From JACPPO01 sp965262505 (GTDB lineage: Bacteria > Acidobacteriota > Vicinamibacteria > Vicinamibacterales > UBA2999), in NCBI GenBank assembly GCA_965262505.1, contig CBDHFM010000009.1, forward strand, positions 21,661 through 85,660: 64,000 bases of DNA, written 5' to 3'. The translations under genes and the position numbers were made by a program. Under the pieces are notes generated by a model. It ran no database searches. It saw only the letters and a program-made list of their open reading frames with translations, and had not been told where the DNA came from. Positions within the stretch are counted from its first letter, which is position 1. Each line of letters starts with the position of its first letter. This document shows, in pieces, positions 36,041 to 45,209 of the stretch.

Positions 36041-36757
36041 TTACCCCCCAAGATTGAATCTGGTGATGTGCCAAATGGCGGTGACGCCGTCGCGCCAGGT
36101 AATTTTTTTCCCATCCTTGTATCCGCGTCCATCGTAGGAGACCGGCACTTCGTAGATCTGCCAGTTCCCCTTGGCAACCTTGGCCGTAACTTCAGGTTCG
36201 AATCCGAAGCGATTGCTCTTCAGGCAAAACGTCTGCAGGACCTCCCGTTTGAACACTTTGTAGCAAGTTTCCATGTCCGTGAGATCAAGGTTTGTGAGCA
36301 TGTTCGAGTACAAGGTCAGCACTCGATTGCCGACCATGTGCCAGAAGAACAGCACACGATGCGGTGCCCCAAGAAACCGCGACCCGTACACCACGTCCGC
36401 TTTGCCATCAAGGAGCGGTTCGAGGAGTGCCGGGTAGTCTTTTGGGTGGTACTCGAGATCGGCGTCCTGGACGAGTACGAAATCGCCCGTGGCCTTCTCG
36501 AAACCGCGGCGGAGTGCCGCGCCCTTCCCCTGATTATGGGTGTGGAACACAGCCTCGATGGCCGGGTCGGTTTCGCCTGCCGACCGTATGAGTTCGGTAC
36601 TCCCATCGGTAGAGCCGTCATCGACCAGCAGGATTTGCTTACGATACGGCACCGCTCGGACACGCTCCAAGAGCTGGGGAAGGGTTGCGACTTCGTTGTA
36701 CACGGGGATAACGATGGTCAACGTCCAATCGCCCGCGGCGGTGGGATTTTGCATCAC
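36041..36757 (-). CDS. GT2-family glycosyltransferase (dolichol-phosphate-sugar synthase type)
   Basis: 238 residues with the GT-A fold: TIVIPVYNEVATLPQLLERV, VDDGSTDGS at 45-53 and the DXD motif in VQDADLEYHP (Asp98-Ala-Asp100). GTDMETCYKVF-like and YDGRGYKDGKKITWRDG motifs are typical of polyprenyl-phosphate hexose synthases. It lacks a C-terminal membrane domain, so it probably supplies lipid-linked sugars from the cytoplasmic face. These are the donor type a GT-C enzyme such as 22172-24640 would need (inference). Confidence 0.85.
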   Translation of the reverse strand: MMQNPTAAGDWTLTIVIPVYNEVATLPQLLERVRAVPYRKQILLVDDGSTDGSTELIRSAGETDPAIEAVFHTHNQGKGAALRRGFEKATGDFVLVQDADLEYHPKDYPALLEPLLDGKADVVYGSRFLGAPHRVLFFWHMVGNRVLTLYSNMLTNLDLTDMETCYKVFKREVLQTFCLKSNRFGFEPEVTAKVAKGNWQIYEVPVSYDGRGYKDGKKITWRDGVTAIWHITRFNLGG

Positions 36758-36981
36758 CGAAGACCCCCCCCGGTCAAGTCAAGAGTCGGCTTATAGGTTA
36801 TGTGTTTAGGAGTTTTAGTTTTCCAAAGCGATCCCTGGCTGCGGAACGCAGGACAGTCACCCCAGGACGCTACACCGAACCGCTCCTCAGCGTGACCGGG
36901 AACCCCCGGCGGGACCATCTCCACACCAGACACTCTCATTGGGTGTTTTTGGGTGTTTCCGTGACGGCGTCTGTTTACCTG

Positions 36982-37296
36982 TCAGAAACGAATTCGGAGG
37001 CCACCCGGGTGCCGGTCGTGACGGCGCGACACCTGCGTGAGATCCCCGGTCTCCACCATCACCTCACAAAGCGCATCGATCCGGTTCATCTCCGCAACGC
37101 CGGTCGCCGCGCCCGGCACAGCGATCTCCCTCTCCACATGGCCAGGGCGCCACTTGGCGACCGTCGTCTTCGTCGTTCGCAGGCGGCGGGCTACCGCCGT
37201 GTCCGAGCGCTCGACGCAGGCCAGTACGGTGCGCGCACGAAAGGTGAGGGCGCGATTGGTTAAGCGGTTTAACTCTGTTCGTTCGCTATCGCACAC
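36982..37296 (-). pseudogene. IS630-type transposase N-terminal remnant
   Basis: SERTELNRLTNRALTFRART, VLACVERSDTAVARRLRTTK and TTVAKWR match the helix-turn-helix domain of IS630 transposases; the DDE part is missing. DNA near 36848-36890 also resembles the IS3 end at 46643-46680. Confidence 0.5.
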
Positions 37297-37506
37297 AACA
37301 ACTTCGGCTCTGGGCCGTCAGGGGTTTGCCCTCGCCCTGTTAGATCACACATGGAACCCTTTCTCTTGGAAACTTTGGTTCCAGGGGACTAGCGCAGCCA
37401 TTGGCCGCTGACACTTCTCATAATCCTAATGATCTGGGCGATCTTATACATCGGGGTTTATTCGGGCTAGAAGACTAGTTCGGGCGGCCGCGCCGACCAG
37501 CGGCGG

Positions 37507-37668
37507 GTGAATGTTTCAGCCCGTGATCGCTTTATCCTCGCACGGCTCGAAGCTGGCGAGTCTCCGCGGGCCGTAGCGCGGGCGTTCGGGTTGGCCCTGT
37601 CTACGGTGCAAAGCGTTCTCGCTCGGGGGGTGACCGATGAAGCCAATACAGGTAGTGGTCGTTCGTGA
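37507..37668 (+). CDS. Tiny helix-turn-helix protein
   Basis: 53 codons from a GTG: ARDRFILARLEAGESPRAVA then RAFGLALSTVQSVLARG, a clear tri-helical DNA-binding motif like those in resolvases or sigma-region-4 proteins. No ribosome site of note. It may be a plasmid regulator or a fragment of a larger protein. Confidence 0.45.
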   Translation: MNVSARDRFILARLEAGESPRAVARAFGLALSTVQSVLARGVTDEANTGSGRS

Positions 37669-38121
37669 GCTGTTTTGTGAGGCGAAGCCGAGCAACAGCA
37701 GAGAAGCGAAGGACCGACGCGGGAGAGCGGACAGCTGTCTCAACCCGAAGGGGCTCGAGCGTGGTGTGGGTGACATAACTACCAATTATCGGACCCACGC
37801 GCTACAGACGGGCCGTTTTTCGGAGTAAATTGACACCTTTCGCCTGGGCTGGATTGTCACTTACAGGGATTGCCGTCGGCCTAAGTCGTTTTGGCACGGG
37901 CGAAAGTAGCGCTTGTAAGGCGCGAGGCTGGCCTGTGAGGCCATCGGGGGGGGAGACCTGAGTATGGGCCGTCTCGAGATCGGCGCTCCTGAGCGAATAA
38001 TTGTTGAACTATATAACTATTGTTACCATGAAAGAGCCAACCCCTGATCGCCCAGCCGCGACAGGAGCACATTCCACACCCACCGGGCGCTGAGGCCGTC
38101 CCGTGGGCAAGGAGGGAGCGC
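37669..38121. other. No recognisable gene; upstream region of ArdC fusion
   Basis: About 450 bases. AT-rich around 38003-38030 (TTGAACTATATAACTATTG), a possible promoter. The last 45 bases resemble the leader of the ArdC copy at 18237, ending in an AAGGAGGGAG ribosome site. Confidence 0.4.
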
Positions 38122-40290
38122 ATGGCCTGGTGGCGTAAACCGTCGGCGCAGACATCCCGGTCCCGGTGGAACCAGGACGACTACCACACCGCGTTCGCCG
38201 CGACCAGCAAGGCGCAGATCGAGCAGGGCGTGGCGCCGTGGCAGACGCCGTGGACGCCCGGCGCGCGCCGACGCCCTGCAAACCTCCAGACCGGCACGCC
38301 GTATCGGGGCGGCAATGCGATCTACCTCAGTGTCACCCAAACGGCGAAGGGCTACCGCGATCACCGCTGGGCCACCTACAAGCAACTCCACGACAGGGGC
38401 GGGCGGGTTCGCACAGGCGAGCAGGCCACGCACGTGCTGTTTTACAAGTTTGACGACCCGCAGGAGAAGGCGGGCGCGGCCGAGCAGGCACAGACCCGCC
38501 CGCCGATGGTCCGCGTCTACGCCGTGTTCAACGTCGAACAAGCGGACCACGTGACGCTCGACCGGCGCGACGACCAGGACACCGAGCCCGAGTGGAAGGC
38601 CCACCAGACGGCCGAGCGGGTGATCCACGAGAGCGGCGTACACGTCAAACATGTTCGCGGCGACCGGGCCTTTTACAACATGCAGACCGACAAGGTGACA
38701 CTCCTGGAGCGTGAGCAGATGGCGACCGCGAACGGGTATTACCAAATTGCGCTGCACGAACTCAGCCACGCGACCGGCCACCCGGTGCGCATGGACCGCG
38801 ACACCCTGAAAAATGGTGCCGGCAACTTCGGCAGCGTGGAGTACGCCCGCGAAGAACTCCGCGCGGAAATGTCCGCGATGCTGACCGGTGACTGTGTGGG
38901 CGTCGGTCACGACGGCAGCCGAGGCGCGGCGTACGTCCAGGGCTGGATCGCGGCGCTGGACCACGACCCACGGGAAATCTACAAGGCCGCCGCCGACGCC
39001 CAACACATCTCCGATTACCTCATGCGGCCGATCCGCGACCGCGAACAGGAGACCGCGCAGGAACATCGCGCGCTGGCGGAGAAATACTCGGCCGCGCGCA
39101 GTCCGCGGATCAGCTCCGCGCCGACGGTGCGACCGCTGGACCCGCGCCCGCCCATGCCCGTGGGTGCCGACCCTGGACCTCGCGCGAATGATCGTCCACC
39201 CGAGGGGGATCCTCAGCCCCGCCGGGCGCGGCGATCGCGCGCGGGTGACACGATGACCAGCCGCCCGGCCCAGGGCGACACGCGCCCCGAGAGCCCCGCC
39301 ACGGTCCCGACGTTGCAGGACCGCGCCGGCCAGCTCGCGCCCCTCGGATGGACCGGCCGCGAGGCCGAATGGCTGGCCCTGGTCGCCTTGCATAGCGGCG
39401 CGTTTACGCGCGCGCAATGTGGGGTGTACTTCCAGGCCGGCGACGACCGCAAACGCCTGTTGCGGTTCGTCCGCGCCCTCATCGAGAAGCACCTCGCCAT
39501 CGAGGACGCGCGGCCCATCTTCCCCGGCGGCGCGCGGGCCGTGTTGCTCACCGGCAAGCCCATCTATCAGGCACTGGGCATCCCCGACGTGCGACACCGC
39601 CGGTCGAAGGGCGCGACGACGATCGTCCTCATGCGCCGGCTCCTCTCGCTCGATTACATCATCGAGCGGCCGACCTTCGGATGGCTCCCCACCGAGGCCG
39701 ACAAGGTGCACCGGTTCGAGGCGCTCGGGCTGGACCGCCGCACCTTCCCGTACCGGCTGTCCGGGCCAGACGGGAAACCGCAGACGCCGCGCTCTTTCGC
39801 GTTCAAGCTGCCGATCGCCGTGGACGATCAAGCGGCGACGTTCGTGTACGTGGACGCCGGGCAGACCACCGATAGCGAGCTGCGCGCGTGGGGCGCGGCT
39901 CATGCGCCACTGTGGGCCGCACTTCGGGCGCGGACTTTCGCCGTGCAGGTCGCCGCGGTCGGCATGGGCGCCGAGGCGGCAGACCGCGCCGCGCCAGCGC
40001 TGAAACACTGGACGCGCGACGGCGACGGCCCGGGCGTAGAAATCCCCACCGGACAGACCCAGGCTGACCCGGACATTAGCCAGGAAATCGCTCGCTTGAG
40101 AGAGGCGACGCTCGGCGGCAATCGTTCCTTACTCGGCGAGTGGGGCGGATTCAAGATGGCCGTAGATCGCCTGAAAGCGCTGCGCCAACTCCCCGACGGT
40201 ACGCCCACCACAACGACGGCGCGAGTGGCGATTGACCGCTTCCACATTTGGTCAACCTCGCGGCTGACTGGCCCCGAGGCGGCGATCTGA
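38122..40290 (+). CDS. ArdC antirestriction protease fused to a winged-helix plasmid protein
   Basis: 722 residues. N-terminal part: ssDNA-binding domain (VAPWQTPWTPGARRRP, LSVTQTAKGYRDHRWAT) and zincin domain with HELSHATGHPVRMDR at about 212-226 and VEYAREELRAEMSAML. A proline-rich linker (about 335-380) leads to a second domain from about 395 (GWTGREAEWLALVALHSGAF then VYFQAGDDRKRLLRFVRALI), a winged-helix pattern like replication-relaxation proteins. An internal ATG at 39253 could start the second protein alone. ArdC shields plasmid ssDNA and blocks type I restriction. A broken VirD4 gene follows. Confidence 0.8.
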   Translation: MAWWRKPSAQTSRSRWNQDDYHTAFAATSKAQIEQGVAPWQTPWTPGARRRPANLQTGTPYRGGNAIYLSVTQTAKGYRDHRWATYKQLHDRGGRVRTGEQATHVLFYKFDDPQEKAGAAEQAQTRPPMVRVYAVFNVEQADHVTLDRRDDQDTEPEWKAHQTAERVIHESGVHVKHVRGDRAFYNMQTDKVTLLEREQMATANGYYQIALHELSHATGHPVRMDRDTLKNGAGNFGSVEYAREELRAEMSAMLTGDCVGVGHDGSRGAAYVQGWIAALDHDPREIYKAAADAQHISDYLMRPIRDREQETAQEHRALAEKYSAARSPRISSAPTVRPLDPRPPMPVGADPGPRANDRPPEGDPQPRRARRSRAGDTMTSRPAQGDTRPESPATVPTLQDRAGQLAPLGWTGREAEWLALVALHSGAFTRAQCGVYFQAGDDRKRLLRFVRALIEKHLAIEDARPIFPGGARAVLLTGKPIYQALGIPDVRHRRSKGATTIVLMRRLLSLDYIIERPTFGWLPTEADKVHRFEALGLDRRTFPYRLSGPDGKPQTPRSFAFKLPIAVDDQAATFVYVDAGQTTDSELRAWGAAHAPLWAALRARTFAVQVAAVGMGAEAADRAAPALKHWTRDGDGPGVEIPTGQTQADPDISQEIARLREATLGGNRSLLGEWGGFKMAVDRLKALRQLPDGTPTTTTARVAIDRFHIWSTSRLTGPEAAI

Positions 40291-40362
40291 TGGTGCCCCC
40301 CGTGTGTCCCCGTTCCGTGGCAGGGCGCAGGGCAGGCGACATGCCACGCGGACACAGGGGGG

Positions 40363-40555
40363 GGTGTGGCAAAAAGAGAGGGGAGGGTGTGGCACACCAC
40401 GCGTCCATTTTTCGCTGTCCCCGTTCGTGTTTTTCGTCCTAGACCGGACGGCACGAGCCGCGCCAGCGGGGAGGGACGGGACGGGAGCGACCCCCCCCTT
40501 TTGACCGCTGGCGCGGTCAGCCGATGGGGGGGTGTGGCACCTGGTGTGGCACACC
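40363..40555. repeat. Repeated GGTGTGGCACACC palindromes
   Basis: The 13-base palindrome GGTGTGGCACACC occurs exactly at 40386-40398 and 40543-40555, with half sites at 40363-40371 (GGTGTGGCA) and 40531-40541 (GGTGTGGCACC). The stretch 40291-40650 has no gene. The repeats lie between the ArdC fusion and the VirD4 remnant and look like regulator-binding sites. Confidence 0.55.
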
Positions 40556-40656
40556 CACCCCCCCCGGGGGGGGGTCGCTCCCGTCCGTATGTATCCCTGC
40601 GGGAAGGCTCCCCGGCCCGCTCGCGGGCCGGACGATCAGCCACACCGCGCGGCCCG

Positions 40657-41460
40657 ATGCGTGACGCACTCCTCCGCGCCTTCCTGGTCATCGGCGGCAT
40701 CAGTGCCGCGTGCGCCTGGACGTGACCGAGCGTGTTCCCCGAGGCCGATCCCGTGGCGGTTCTCGTCCGCGACCACACGCCGAACGTGTACACGGCCGTC
40801 GTCGCCTGGTACGACGTCGCGCCCGGCGTGGCCGTGTTCCTCACGGGCCAATTTCTCATCAGCCCGTCGCGGATCTGGTGCGCCCGGATAGGCGTCAGTT
40901 TTGGGCGCCGGTCCCGCCTTCCCGCGTGGCCACTTTCGCCTACGTCGACCGGCCCGGGGATCGTCGTCGTGGAGGTCCATCACCCGGTCAGAGCCATCGA
41001 GAGCCCGACCCCGAATGGCTGACAATTCCCGAGCGCGGATTCTCTCCCGGCGCGGCGATGTTCGGCGCGGTCGGCTCCGGTAAGACCTCCGCTTGTCTGC
41101 ACCCGGTCGCCCGCCAGCTCTTGAGCTGGTACGCGGACAATCCTGAGCGGCGACCGGCCGCGCTCGTCCTGGAAGTCAAAGGCGATTCTTACCACGACAT
41201 CCGCCGGATGCTGACCGATCGGGACCGAGGCGGCGACGACATCGAGCTGTCCCTCGATGCCCGGCTGACGTGGAATCCCCTGAGCGCGACGTGGCTCGAT
41301 TCGTACTCGCTCGCCTCCCCCGTGGCGTCCCGGTGGAATCAACTATTCAGCAAGGGAAAGAACCGGTTGGGCAACCGGCGTACCGCCACCGCAATCCGCC
41401 GGTTCCCCTACACCCGGCAACTTGAAGTTCTACAACTCGAAGCCCAGGCGCGCCGAGGGC
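40657..41460 (+). pseudogene. VirD4/TraG coupling ATPase, broken
   Basis: MRDALLRAFLVIGGISAACA is interrupted by TGA, then FPEADPVAVLVRDHTPNVYT in the same frame. A frame change follows near 40900, giving EWLTIPERGFSPGAAMFGAV with the Walker A GAVGSGKTSA, then LVLEVKGDSYHDIRRML and WNPLSATWLDSYSLA. After LFSKGKN the frame is lost. The Walker B half is absent. Confidence 0.8.
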
Positions 41461-41473
41461 TAGGGGCGCGCCG

Positions 41474-41715
41474 ATGACCACCGCCGCACACGCCGCCGCG
41501 ACGAAGGCCGCACGCGGCAAACGACCACCGCCGAACTCACGACGGCGCTCCCGCTGTTCGAGGCCGCGACCGGTCGGATCGCCGAACTCGTGTCACGCAT
41601 GGACGACCGCGAGCCGCGGATGGCCGACACCGAAGACCGGCTCCGCCGGACGATGGAGACGATCATCGACCGCATCGGCGACCCCGACGGCGTGCCCGAC
41701 CCGGTTACCCATTGA
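41474..41715 (+). pseudogene. Small mobilisation-locus gene with frameshift
   Basis: An ATG opens MTTAAHAAATKAARGK; one base out, coding-like sequence continues as ELTTALPLFEAATGRIAELV and DRLRRTMETIIDRIGDPDG to a stop. Probably one helical protein of about 80 residues with a single frameshift. Confidence 0.4.
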
Positions 41716-41877
41716 CACCCGTCACGAGGGCCGGTCCGCCGGCAGAGCCATCCAGCCCGCGTATGAGCCGGTTGTGCGCCGTGAGGCAACGCCGCAACCA
41801 CCGTCCGCGCGCCATTAGCGCCAGATCCGAGCAGCACCCCGGTCCTGAGGAAGCCATTTAAGGCTCGTGCTGACCCC

Positions 41878-42126
41878 TTAGCTGGTCTCGGCGATGGTCT
41901 CGGCGGTGTCGGTCCATATCCCGTGCGCGTCTTTCGTTGCGACCAGGCGCGGCCTCCTGCCATCCAGGTTTTCAAGGACGAGCACGGTCCCCTTGACCTT
42001 CTGTCGCCGGGTCGCGATGCGTTTGGCCGCGCTCACATTGAACGCCTCGAATGGGTCTCCCGTCTCTCCTAGGCTTGCCAAATCCTTCTTTTCAGTCACG
42101 CGATAGACGAGCATATTCAGACTCAT
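41878..42126 (-). CDS. Small hypothetical protein
   Basis: 82 residues: MSLNMLVYRVTEKKDLASLG, FEAFNVSAAKRIATRRQKVK and GTVLVLENLDGRRPRLVATK. Mixed alpha/beta, basic, natural codon use. Its ATG overlaps the stop of a short upstream frame (ATGA). No family recognised. Confidence 0.55.
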   Translation of the reverse strand: MSLNMLVYRVTEKKDLASLGETGDPFEAFNVSAAKRIATRRQKVKGTVLVLENLDGRRPRLVATKDAHGIWTDTAETIAETS

Positions 42127-42230
42127 GGTCCTCCCACTTGTGGGTTTACCACTTTTGGGGGCAGGTTGAACAGTGCCCGGTCCTGGTCGCGCTCGAGGTA
42201 CTCATTGAAGCCCTTCATGAGCCGGGGCAT
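42123..42230 (-). CDS. Very short frame coupled to 41878-42126
   Basis: 35 codons: MPRLMKGFNEYLERDQDRAL then FNLPPKVVNPQVGGP, ending in an ATGA overlap with the next gene. Either a leader peptide or the tail of a lost larger gene; an in-frame TAG lies just upstream. Confidence 0.35.
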   Translation of the reverse strand: MPRLMKGFNEYLERDQDRALFNLPPKVVNPQVGGP

Positions 42231-42789
42231 GGACACCGGGTCGGCCTGGCGCGCCGATACAGATTTATTCTAGCGGCACAGGCCCAGGCCGCAGGCCTCG
42301 TCAATCAGGGCGAGGCGGCCTGACCTATGACCCCGGACTTCACCTTAATTTGGCCGCTGAGCTGTCTGAAGGATGGGGTCCACCTCTGACGACTGTAGAT
42401 CCGTCGGTGATTCGCCGCGAATGGCTCTCCGCACTGCTTGAGAAGATCCACCGGACTGAATGAGCCGCGCCAAGGCACGCGTCCGGCGAGCCTGTACACG
42501 TCCGCCAGATTGAATCCATGACTCCGTAATCTCTACCGACGCGATCCCGGGTACACTGCCGCTGTCGGGCGTGTTGCCGCTTGCCTCCGGCGGTGGGGTC
42601 CGGTTGCCAGCCATGCCGCCAGCCGCTCCGCTCCCGAGCTGTCACAGGCCCGGCAGGACCGGCGCCGGCCTACTGGTCGCACGCCCGTCCTTCGGCGCGC
42701 CGCCCGATACCCCCCAGCCGTGCTGCCGCGAGCCGGGCGTGTCACCAGGATGACTGTTGCGCTGCGGAGGACGGCGGAGCCGTTAACAG

Positions 42790-42863
42790 GCCCGGATCGT
42801 AAAACGATCCGGGCTGTTTTGGGGTGACTATTACTGGAGCAGTCACAGCCGTGTGGCTGTTTT
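42790..42863 (+). terminator. Two consecutive hairpin terminators
   Basis: GCCCGGATCGT pairs with ACGATCCGGGC (42790-42814) and is followed by TGTTTT. ACAGCC pairs with GGCTGT (42845-42860) and is followed by TTTTAC. They insulate the origin region downstream. Confidence 0.6.
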
Positions 42864-42952
42864 ACTGAGTAAAATCAGCCGGGCTGGCGGCTGTCCACCT
42901 ACCCATTCCCTGAATTCCAGGTAGGTTCGGCTGCTTTTTTGGCTTGTGTTAA

Positions 42953-43190
42953 CCAGAAGATGAACAGGCCACCGGCCTGTACGTACTTGTCGGTATGTAC
43001 TACTTGAATCTGTACTAATATGAGTGGTCCACCTGTTTAACCGATAGTTTCGGGCCGAGGGTCCACCTGTTTAACCGATAGATCGGGCGCTCACGGTCCA
43101 CCTGTTTAACCGATAGATCGGGCGCTCACGGTCCACCTGTTTAACCGACGGAAAACCCCTCGATTCACAGGCGATCTGTGGAAATTCCCC
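42953..43190 (+). repeat. Iteron array 1, plasmid-type replication origin
   Basis: Four direct repeats with core TCCACCTGTTTAACCGATAG start at 43028, 43062, 43097 and 43132 (the last ends CGACGG), period 34-35 bases. Upstream at 42975 is the GCCTGTACGTACTTG motif shared by all three origins in this window. Downstream are GACGGAAAAC and a DnaA-box-like TGTGGAAAT. No Rep gene survives beside it. Confidence 0.85.
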
Positions 43191-43397
43191 GTCCGAGCCG
43201 CTACGCGGCCACAAGAACGGCGACCGCGCGCCGGACGTCCACAAACCCACCCCACGGCCGAACGTCGCGCCACGGCACAACGTCGGCGCTTCCGCCGCCG
43301 TGTTTCAGACTCGGACGAGCCTCCACTCCACAGCTCGCGTCAACCGCTTCGCGGTTCTCCGGCTTCGCTACGGCCTACGGTGACACGGGCTGACCCG

Positions 43398-43687
43398 TTG
43401 CGGTCCTCCTGCATGTGCTCCCGCGCGGCTTCCACCGCCTGCGGTATTACGGCCTGCTCGCGAATCGGACGCGGCACCAGCACGTGGCCCAGTGCCGACA
43501 GCTCCTCGGCACTCGGCCACCGACCCGGCCGGACGCCACCCCGGTGGCCCTCGACTATCGGGATCGCTATCACGCCCTGACCGGACGGGCGTTGCGCGTC
43601 TGTCCCCGGTGTCACGACGGGCAGATGCAGCTCGTCGACGGCCTGGTCGGCACCGCGCGTCGCCCCGCGATTCTGGATTCGTCATGA
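43398..43687 (+). pseudogene. IS91-family transposase, C-terminal fragment
   Basis: Reads LLHVLPRGFHRLRYYGLLAN then YHALTGRALRVCPRCHDGQM, the HVLPxGFHRIRxYGLL and zinc-ribbon-like CPxC parts of Y2 (rolling-circle) transposases. The catalytic tyrosines lie upstream and are missing. Confidence 0.75.
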
Positions 43688-44285
43688 CCGCACACCGTTC
43701 GACGTCTCCCCGTGCCTCCTTCACCGCGGCCAGCACCCGTGTCAGGAGGCGTGTGCGCGTGGCATCCACCACACCGGCGCGGGCGGCCCTCCCACACCCC
43801 ACCGTCGGCTCCGCCCACCCACCCCTGGTCCCCCGCCGGGCCACGACACCTGCCCACGGCCTGCCTCCGACGATCGAATCCCCATAGACGGATATCGCTG
43901 CGGTTTCGTCCAACCCGTTTTCTATGTCTTGCAGACGTCTGGAGCGTGGGCCACGCCAGGCGCGCACGGCGAAAGTCATCGCTAGAAAATTTTAGGCTTG
44001 CACCAGCGTCACTCCCGATGCCGACGTAGCCCCACGCCAGGCGCTGAGCGGCCACAGGGGCGCGTTCCCGGGGAGGACGGGTAAGTTGGGGTGTCCGACC
44101 AGCGTGCGCGCACTACGGGGCGTTCTCGAGCCCCGAAACTGGACACTAAGGACCACGGCGGCGGGAAGGCTATCTGTCCTCGGCTACCTTTTTGGGGCGC
44201 GGCAGAACCGCACAGCGCGAGCAAGCGCGGGATCGGTTCCCGTCGGCCGAGACCTCGACGTCCCCCCCCATTTTGAGTAGCACTT
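43688..44285. other. No recognisable gene
   Basis: About 600 bases of degenerate DNA. A short stretch around 44145-44185 (GGCGGCGGGAAGGCTA) resembles 32120-32150 inside an IS256-type remnant. Confidence 0.4.
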
Positions 44286-44342
44286 CGTTTTAGAGTCCGA
44301 TCATCCGGTTAGAGTCCGATCATCCGGAAAGGGAGATCGGGC

Positions 44343-45209
44343 GTGAGGAAGCGATGTACGGAAGCGCAGATCATCGGGTTCCTGCGGGAGACCGAGGCAG
44401 GCCTCCCGGGGAAGGACCTGTGCCGCCGGCACGGGTTCTCGGAGGCCAGTGACGACCTCTGGCGGAGCAAGTTCGGCGGGCTGAGCGTCTCGGACGCGAA
44501 GCGCCTGAAAGAGCTTGAAACCGAAAACGGCCGGCTCAAGAAGCTCTTAGCGGAATCGTAGCTCGAGATCGAGGTGACCCGCGAGGTGCTGCGAAAAAAA
44601 TGGTGACCTCACCGGTTCGACGAGAAGTGGTGAGGGAGATGGTCGCGCGGGGCCTCAGTGAGCGCAGGGCCCTGGCCGTGGGGCGGATGAGCGCGTCGGC
44701 CTTCCGGTACGTGCCAAGGCCCGATGGTAATACGGTCGTCCGGGCCAGCCCCTGGTGCGCCCCGAGCGTCGCAACCAGGTCTGGTCCGCGGACTTCGTCT
44801 TCGATCGCACGGCGGATGGGCGGGCTATGAAGTGCCTGACCATTGTCGACGACGCCACCCATGAGGCCGTGGCGATTGTCCCGGCGCGGGCCTTCTGGGG
44901 ACTACCGGTCACCCGCGTCCTGGACCGCCTGGCGATCACCCGCGGACTTCCGTAAATCCTCCGCACGAACAACGGGAAGGAGTTCTGCGGGCGCGCGATG
45001 CTCACATGGACGCACACGCAGGGGCTGACCCTGCGTCTCATTGAACCCGGCAAGCCGAACCAGAACGCCTACATCGAGTCCTTCAACGGGCGCTTCCGCG
45101 ACGAATACCTAAACGAACACTGGTTGACGACCCTGGCCCACGCCCAGGCCCTGATCGAAGCGTGGCGCTGTGAAGACAACGAGGAACGACCGAAGAAGGG
45201 TTTGGGTGG
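44343..45209 (+). pseudogene. IS3-family OrfA/OrfB, decayed
   Basis: OrfA starts MRKRCTEAQIIGFLRETEAG and has an in-frame TAG before LEIEVTREVLRKKW. OrfB (MVARGLSERRALAVGRMSAS) has an internal deletion, then RNQVWSADFVFDRTADG with the first catalytic Asp, a nonsense codon at ITRGLP, and KPNQNAYIESFNGRFRDEYL with the catalytic Glu. Confidence 0.85.

Noticed and set aside
42345..42614. An 89-codon minus frame (GGRVQARRTRALARLIQSGG)
   Set aside because: Moderately protein-like, but no ribosome site, no family and a competing frame; not strong enough to list.
43028..43151. Repeats at the first origin considered as a CRISPR array
   Set aside because: Spacers are about 14 bases and partly identical, there are no cas genes, and position and period fit plasmid iterons.
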